Shown: positions 61,234 to 64,000 of the stretch, in pieces
Layout: each line of letters starts with the position of its first letter
How positions within the stretch are numbered: the first letter of the stretch is position 1
Origin: Alphaproteobacteria bacterium
GTDB taxonomy: Bacteria > Pseudomonadota > Alphaproteobacteria > Rhodospirillales > Rhodospirillaceae
DNA: 64,000 bases
Assembly (NCBI GenBank): GCA_003246625.1
Contig: QJZR01000017.1
Location: 124,001 to 188,000, forward strand
Reading direction: 5' to 3'
The notes under the pieces: generated by a model
What the model was told of the DNA's origin: nothing
Databases searched by the model: none
The model's input: the letters and a program-made list of their open reading frames with translations, nothing else
Translations under genes and position numbers: made by a program

Positions 61234-63540
61234 TCAGGAGCTCAGACGGCGGTCCTCGCGCAGCATCAGGGCGAAATCCTCGGCCGCGAGCGGACGACTG
61301 AAGACGTAACCCTGAATCGCGTCGCAGCCGTTGCCGCGCAGGAAGGTGCAGTGCTCGGCGGTCTCCACGCCCTCGGCGATGGCGGACATGCCGAGAGAGT
61401 GGGCGAGCGAGATCACCGCGCAGACGATCGAGGAATCCGCCGGGTCGGTCAGCATGTTGCGGACGAAGGACTGGTCGATCTTGAGCGCGTCGACGCGGAA
61501 ACGGCTGAGGTAACTCAGGCTGGAATACCCGGTGCCGAAATCGTCGATGGAAAAACGGACGTTCTCGCCCTTCAGGCGGTCGACGGTGGCGATCACCCTA
61601 TCGACGTCGCGGGCGATCAGGCTTTCGGTCAGTTCCAGCTCCAGGGATTCGGCGGGCAGGCCGCTTTCGTGCAGGGCGTCGCGCACCCAGCCGACCACGT
61701 CCTGCTGCAGGAACTGCCGCGCCGACAGGTTGACCGAAACCGGCACCGGCGGCAGACCCGCCTCGATCCAGGTTCTGGCCTGACGGCAGGCCTCGCGCAG
61801 CACCCAGTCGCCGATCGGCACGATCAGGCCGGTTTCCTCGGCCAGGGGGATGAAGCGGGCGGGCGACACCGCGCCGAGATCCGGATGGGTCCAGCGGACC
61901 AGGGCCTCGCAGCCGAGGATGGCGCCGCTGCCGAGATCCACCTTCGGCTGATAGACCAGCGACAATTCGCCGTGCCGCAGGCTGTTGCGCAGCCGGGTCT
62001 CCATGTCGGCGCGGCCACGGGTTTCCTCGCTCATGCCGCTGGTGAAGAACTGGCAGGTGTTGCCGCCTTGCACCTTGGCGCGGCGCATCGCGGCATCGGC
62101 GTTGCGGATCAGGGTTTCGCCGTCGGCGCCGTCCTGCGGGAACAGGCTGACGCCGATGCTGGCGGAAACCGTTGCCTCGGCATCCTGCAACGGCAGGGGA
62201 TGGGACAGGGCGAGAAGCGCCGCGCGGACCACGTCGAACACGCCGTCGGCGCCCTCCGGCCCGGCCAGGATCATCAGGAATTCGTCGCCGCCCATGCGGG
62301 CGACGGTGTCGCCGTCGCGCAGCAGGCCGGACAGGCGCTGCGCGACGCCGCACAGCAACTGGTCGCCCACGGCGCGGCCGAAACCGTCGTTGACCGTCTG
62401 GAAACGGTCCAGACCGATCGCCACCACCGCCGCCTGCCGCGACGCGCGGCGCGCCTGCGCCAGCGCCTGCCCCAGGCGGTCGTCGGCAAGATTGCGGTTG
62501 GGCAGGCCGGTCAAGGCGTCGTGGGTGGCCAGGTACTCGATGCGCGCCTCGTAACGCTTGCGTTCGGTGATGTCGCTGACGATGCTGAGCAGACAGGGGC
62601 GATCCATGAACTCGACGACGTCGCTGCCGAGCAGGCCGTCGCGAATCTCGCCCGAAGCCAGGCGCATCTTCATCTCGTACTCCGTCACCCGCCCCGCCGC
62701 CCGCAGGCGCTGGATGAAGGGAAGGCGCTGTTCGGGGTCCGCCCACAGGCGAAGCCCGGCGACGGTGTTGCCGATCGCCGTCTCGCGCGAAAAGCCGGAA
62801 AGCCGAATGAAGGCGTCGTTGACGGCCAGGAAGCGTCCCTCGTCGAGGGTGACGATAGTGGTCGGCGCCAAAGTGGCGTTGAAGATCTTCTCGAAGCGGT
62901 CGAAATCGGCGGCGGCGCGGCGCTGCGCCTTGGCCCGCGCGGTGTCGGAGGCCCTTTGTTCGCGGGCGGCGACGATCATCGCCGCGCTGACCAGGGCCAG
63001 CAGCACCGCGGCCAGGGCCAGAACCACCTCGAAGTTGCGCTGTTCCTCCGCCCGGATGTCGAGCAGGCGCCGCCGCGCCGCGACGTCCAGCACCGCCACC
63101 GCCTCCTCCAGGCGGTGGAAGGCGGCGCGCAATTCCACCGCCTGGCGGGCGTTGGCGTGGGGTTCGGGGACCTCGCGCACCAGCTCGCGGAAGGCGGCCA
63201 AGTCGCGACCGAAGGTCCGGCCACCGCCGCCGTCCATCGGCATCTGCGCGGTCAGGCGCTCCAGTTCGGCGATCGCCTGGTTGATCAGGGCGATGCCCTG
63301 CTCCCGCTGCCAGGGCGATTCGGGCAGGCCGCCCAGGCTGACGTGCAGGAACCCCTGCGCCAGGTCGATGCGCGCCTGACGCAGGGTGCCGATATCGCGG
63401 CCGTAACGGTCGAGGGCACTCTGATGCAAATAGTGCATCGCCGCGACGCCGCCGCAGATCAGGATCGAGGTCAGGATGCTGATCGCCACCCAGATGCCGG
63501 GCAGCGCCCGTCCCCCACCGCGCGCGGCGGGGCGGCTCAT
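61234..63540 (-). CDS. Membrane GGDEF-EAL protein with PAS domain
   Basis: The 768-residue protein has a membrane helix near the start (WVAISILTSILICGGVAAM), a periplasmic helical region (about 40-165), a second helix (VVLALAAVLLALVSAAMIVAA), a PAS domain (about 220-340), a GGDEF domain with MGGDEFLM, and an EAL domain with CEALVRW and DDFGTGYSSLSYL. Both active-site motifs are intact, so it may make and break c-di-GMP. Its start overlaps the stop of the binding-protein gene (ATGA), so it is probably a periplasmic-ligand sensor coupled to that protein. It is convergent with the MCP gene. Confidence 0.93.
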   Translation of the reverse strand: MSRPAARGGGRALPGIWVAISILTSILICGGVAAMHYLHQSALDRYGRDIGTLRQARIDLAQGFLHVSLGGLPESPWQREQGIALINQAIAELERLTAQMPMDGGGGRTFGRDLAAFRELVREVPEPHANARQAVELRAAFHRLEEAVAVLDVAARRRLLDIRAEEQRNFEVVLALAAVLLALVSAAMIVAAREQRASDTARAKAQRRAAADFDRFEKIFNATLAPTTIVTLDEGRFLAVNDAFIRLSGFSRETAIGNTVAGLRLWADPEQRLPFIQRLRAAGRVTEYEMKMRLASGEIRDGLLGSDVVEFMDRPCLLSIVSDITERKRYEARIEYLATHDALTGLPNRNLADDRLGQALAQARRASRQAAVVAIGLDRFQTVNDGFGRAVGDQLLCGVAQRLSGLLRDGDTVARMGGDEFLMILAGPEGADGVFDVVRAALLALSHPLPLQDAEATVSASIGVSLFPQDGADGETLIRNADAAMRRAKVQGGNTCQFFTSGMSEETRGRADMETRLRNSLRHGELSLVYQPKVDLGSGAILGCEALVRWTHPDLGAVSPARFIPLAEETGLIVPIGDWVLREACRQARTWIEAGLPPVPVSVNLSARQFLQQDVVGWVRDALHESGLPAESLELELTESLIARDVDRVIATVDRLKGENVRFSIDDFGTGYSSLSYLSRFRVDALKIDQSFVRNMLTDPADSSIVCAVISLAHSLGMSAIAEGVETAEHCTFLRGNGCDAIQGYVFSRPLAAEDFALMLREDRRLSS

Positions 63541-64000
63541 CGCGCACCTCCCGCCGGAGGCGGCAGGTCATCCGCCCCCAGGCCGAAGGCGGCCAGCACG
63601 CGCAAATGGTCGGCGCCGCCGATCACCGCCGCCTGTTCGCGGTCCCAGGCGCGCGCCAGTTCCGCGTCGGCGGGGGCAAAGGCGAAGGCAACCGAAAAGG
63701 ATGGCACCGGCGCGTCGGCGACAGCGCGTCCCGCCACCTCCAGCGCCTGCACATGCCGGGGGTCCAGGTGCTCCAGCCAGCGGGTGGTCGGCCGCGACAG
63801 GGCCAGAACCGCCGCCGCGCCCGAACGCACCGCGGCGCTGCCCGCCGCCGCGTCGGGAACCACCAGCAAACGCGCGCGCGGCAACCCCCGCGCCAGCAGG
63901 GCCTCCGCCTCGATCGAACCGGACACCGCGGCGACGCGCAGGCGCGGACGGTCGATCAGGTCCTGATACGACGCCACCCCGTGCGGGTTGCCCGCCGCCA
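63537..64000 (-). CDS. Amino-acid-type periplasmic binding protein (SBP_bac_3), partial
   Basis: The gene runs off the right edge; 154 residues of its C-terminal part are visible. NPHGVASYQDLIDRPRLRVAAVSGSIEAEAL (in outline) is the hinge-region pattern of family 3 solute-binding proteins, then LLVVPDAAAGSAAVRSGAAAVLALSRPTT, and the second lobe with SFSVAFAFAPADAELARAW. Such proteins bind amino acids or related metabolites. No ABC permease is next to it; the gene instead overlaps the GGDEF-EAL start by four bases, so it likely feeds that sensor. Signal peptide lies outside the window. Confidence 0.8.
   Translation of the reverse strand, partial: AAGNPHGVASYQDLIDRPRLRVAAVSGSIEAEALLARGLPRARLLVVPDAAAGSAAVRSGAAAVLALSRPTTRWLEHLDPRHVQALEVAGRAVADAPVPSFSVAFAFAPADAELARAWDREQAAVIGGADHLRVLAAFGLGADDLPPPAGGAR

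Overview
The window is high-GC, densely packed bacterial chromosome with no mobile elements, no CRISPR array and no rRNA. The gene content points to a nitrogen-fixing, motile alphaproteobacterium of the Rhodospirillales type: a nifB-ferredoxin-nifQ-draG cluster under a NifA/sigma-54 promoter, an RquA-related methyltransferase, a CobS/CobT pair preceded by a J-domain gene, an alphaproteobacterial HNH protein, MeaB with methylmalonyl-CoA mutase, CheZ and a methyl-accepting chemotaxis protein. The species cannot be named from the sequence alone.

Layout. 1-2.2 kb: the end of a COQ10/RatA-type lipid-binding gene, an RquA-like methyltransferase, tRNA-Asp and gpt. 2.2-7.6 kb: a lipoprotein with an OmpA-like tail, a small protein carrying a CheZ-like C-terminal peptide, pgk, gap and a divergent ppk2. 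7.6-13.7 kb: a LysR/aldo-keto reductase divergon, an unknown Rossmann-like protein, a PAS hybrid kinase and a NarL-type regulator. 13.8-25.4 kb: an FAD-linked D-hydroxyacid dehydrogenase, TsaC, a Memo-AMMECR1 fusion divergent from its radical-SAM partner, two tandem M17 aminopeptidases, TauE/SafE, YqaA, DsbB, HNH and GluQ. 25.5-33 kb: a XerC/D recombinase, a large periplasmic protein, a 45-residue membrane protein, aroK-aroB-CNNM, a CBS protein, a DUF2889 protein and an RHH protein. 33.4-42.7 kb: J protein-cobS-cobT, rpmB, cheZ, meaB and methylmalonyl-CoA mutase. 43-52 kb: a Nudix protein, a degenerate AccA-like protein, tRNA-Arg, a Kef-type antiporter, mntP, an orphan TRAP binding protein, UPF0149, GNAT, a tryptophanase-family lyase and tRNA-Ser. 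52-64 kb: lepA, an XRE regulator with a basic tail, the nif/dra cluster, an MCP and an SBP-GGDEF-EAL pair.

How the parts fit. Shikimate (aroKB), lower glycolysis (gap-pgk), propionyl-CoA breakdown (mutase plus MeaB) and translation genes (lepA, rpmB, gluQ, tsaC, three tRNAs) form the housekeeping backbone. Chemotaxis and second-messenger genes (CheZ, MCP, GGDEF-EAL with a periplasmic binding protein) are scattered among them. The nif/dra genes add FeMo-cofactor synthesis (NifB, NifQ) and reversal of nitrogenase ADP-ribosylation (DraG).

The most noteworthy non-coding signals are: a 41-bp double-hairpin repeat found three times, each just 3' of a stop codon with compensating stem changes; a complete NifA-IHF-sigma-54 promoter before nifB; paired palindromes in the spacers of two divergent promoters next to the XRE gene; a 15-bp-arm inverted repeat just before the MCP; and three tandem 11-mers upstream of ppk2. 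The best candidate for an undescribed protein system is the Memo-AMMECR1/radical-SAM pair coupled to tsaC.
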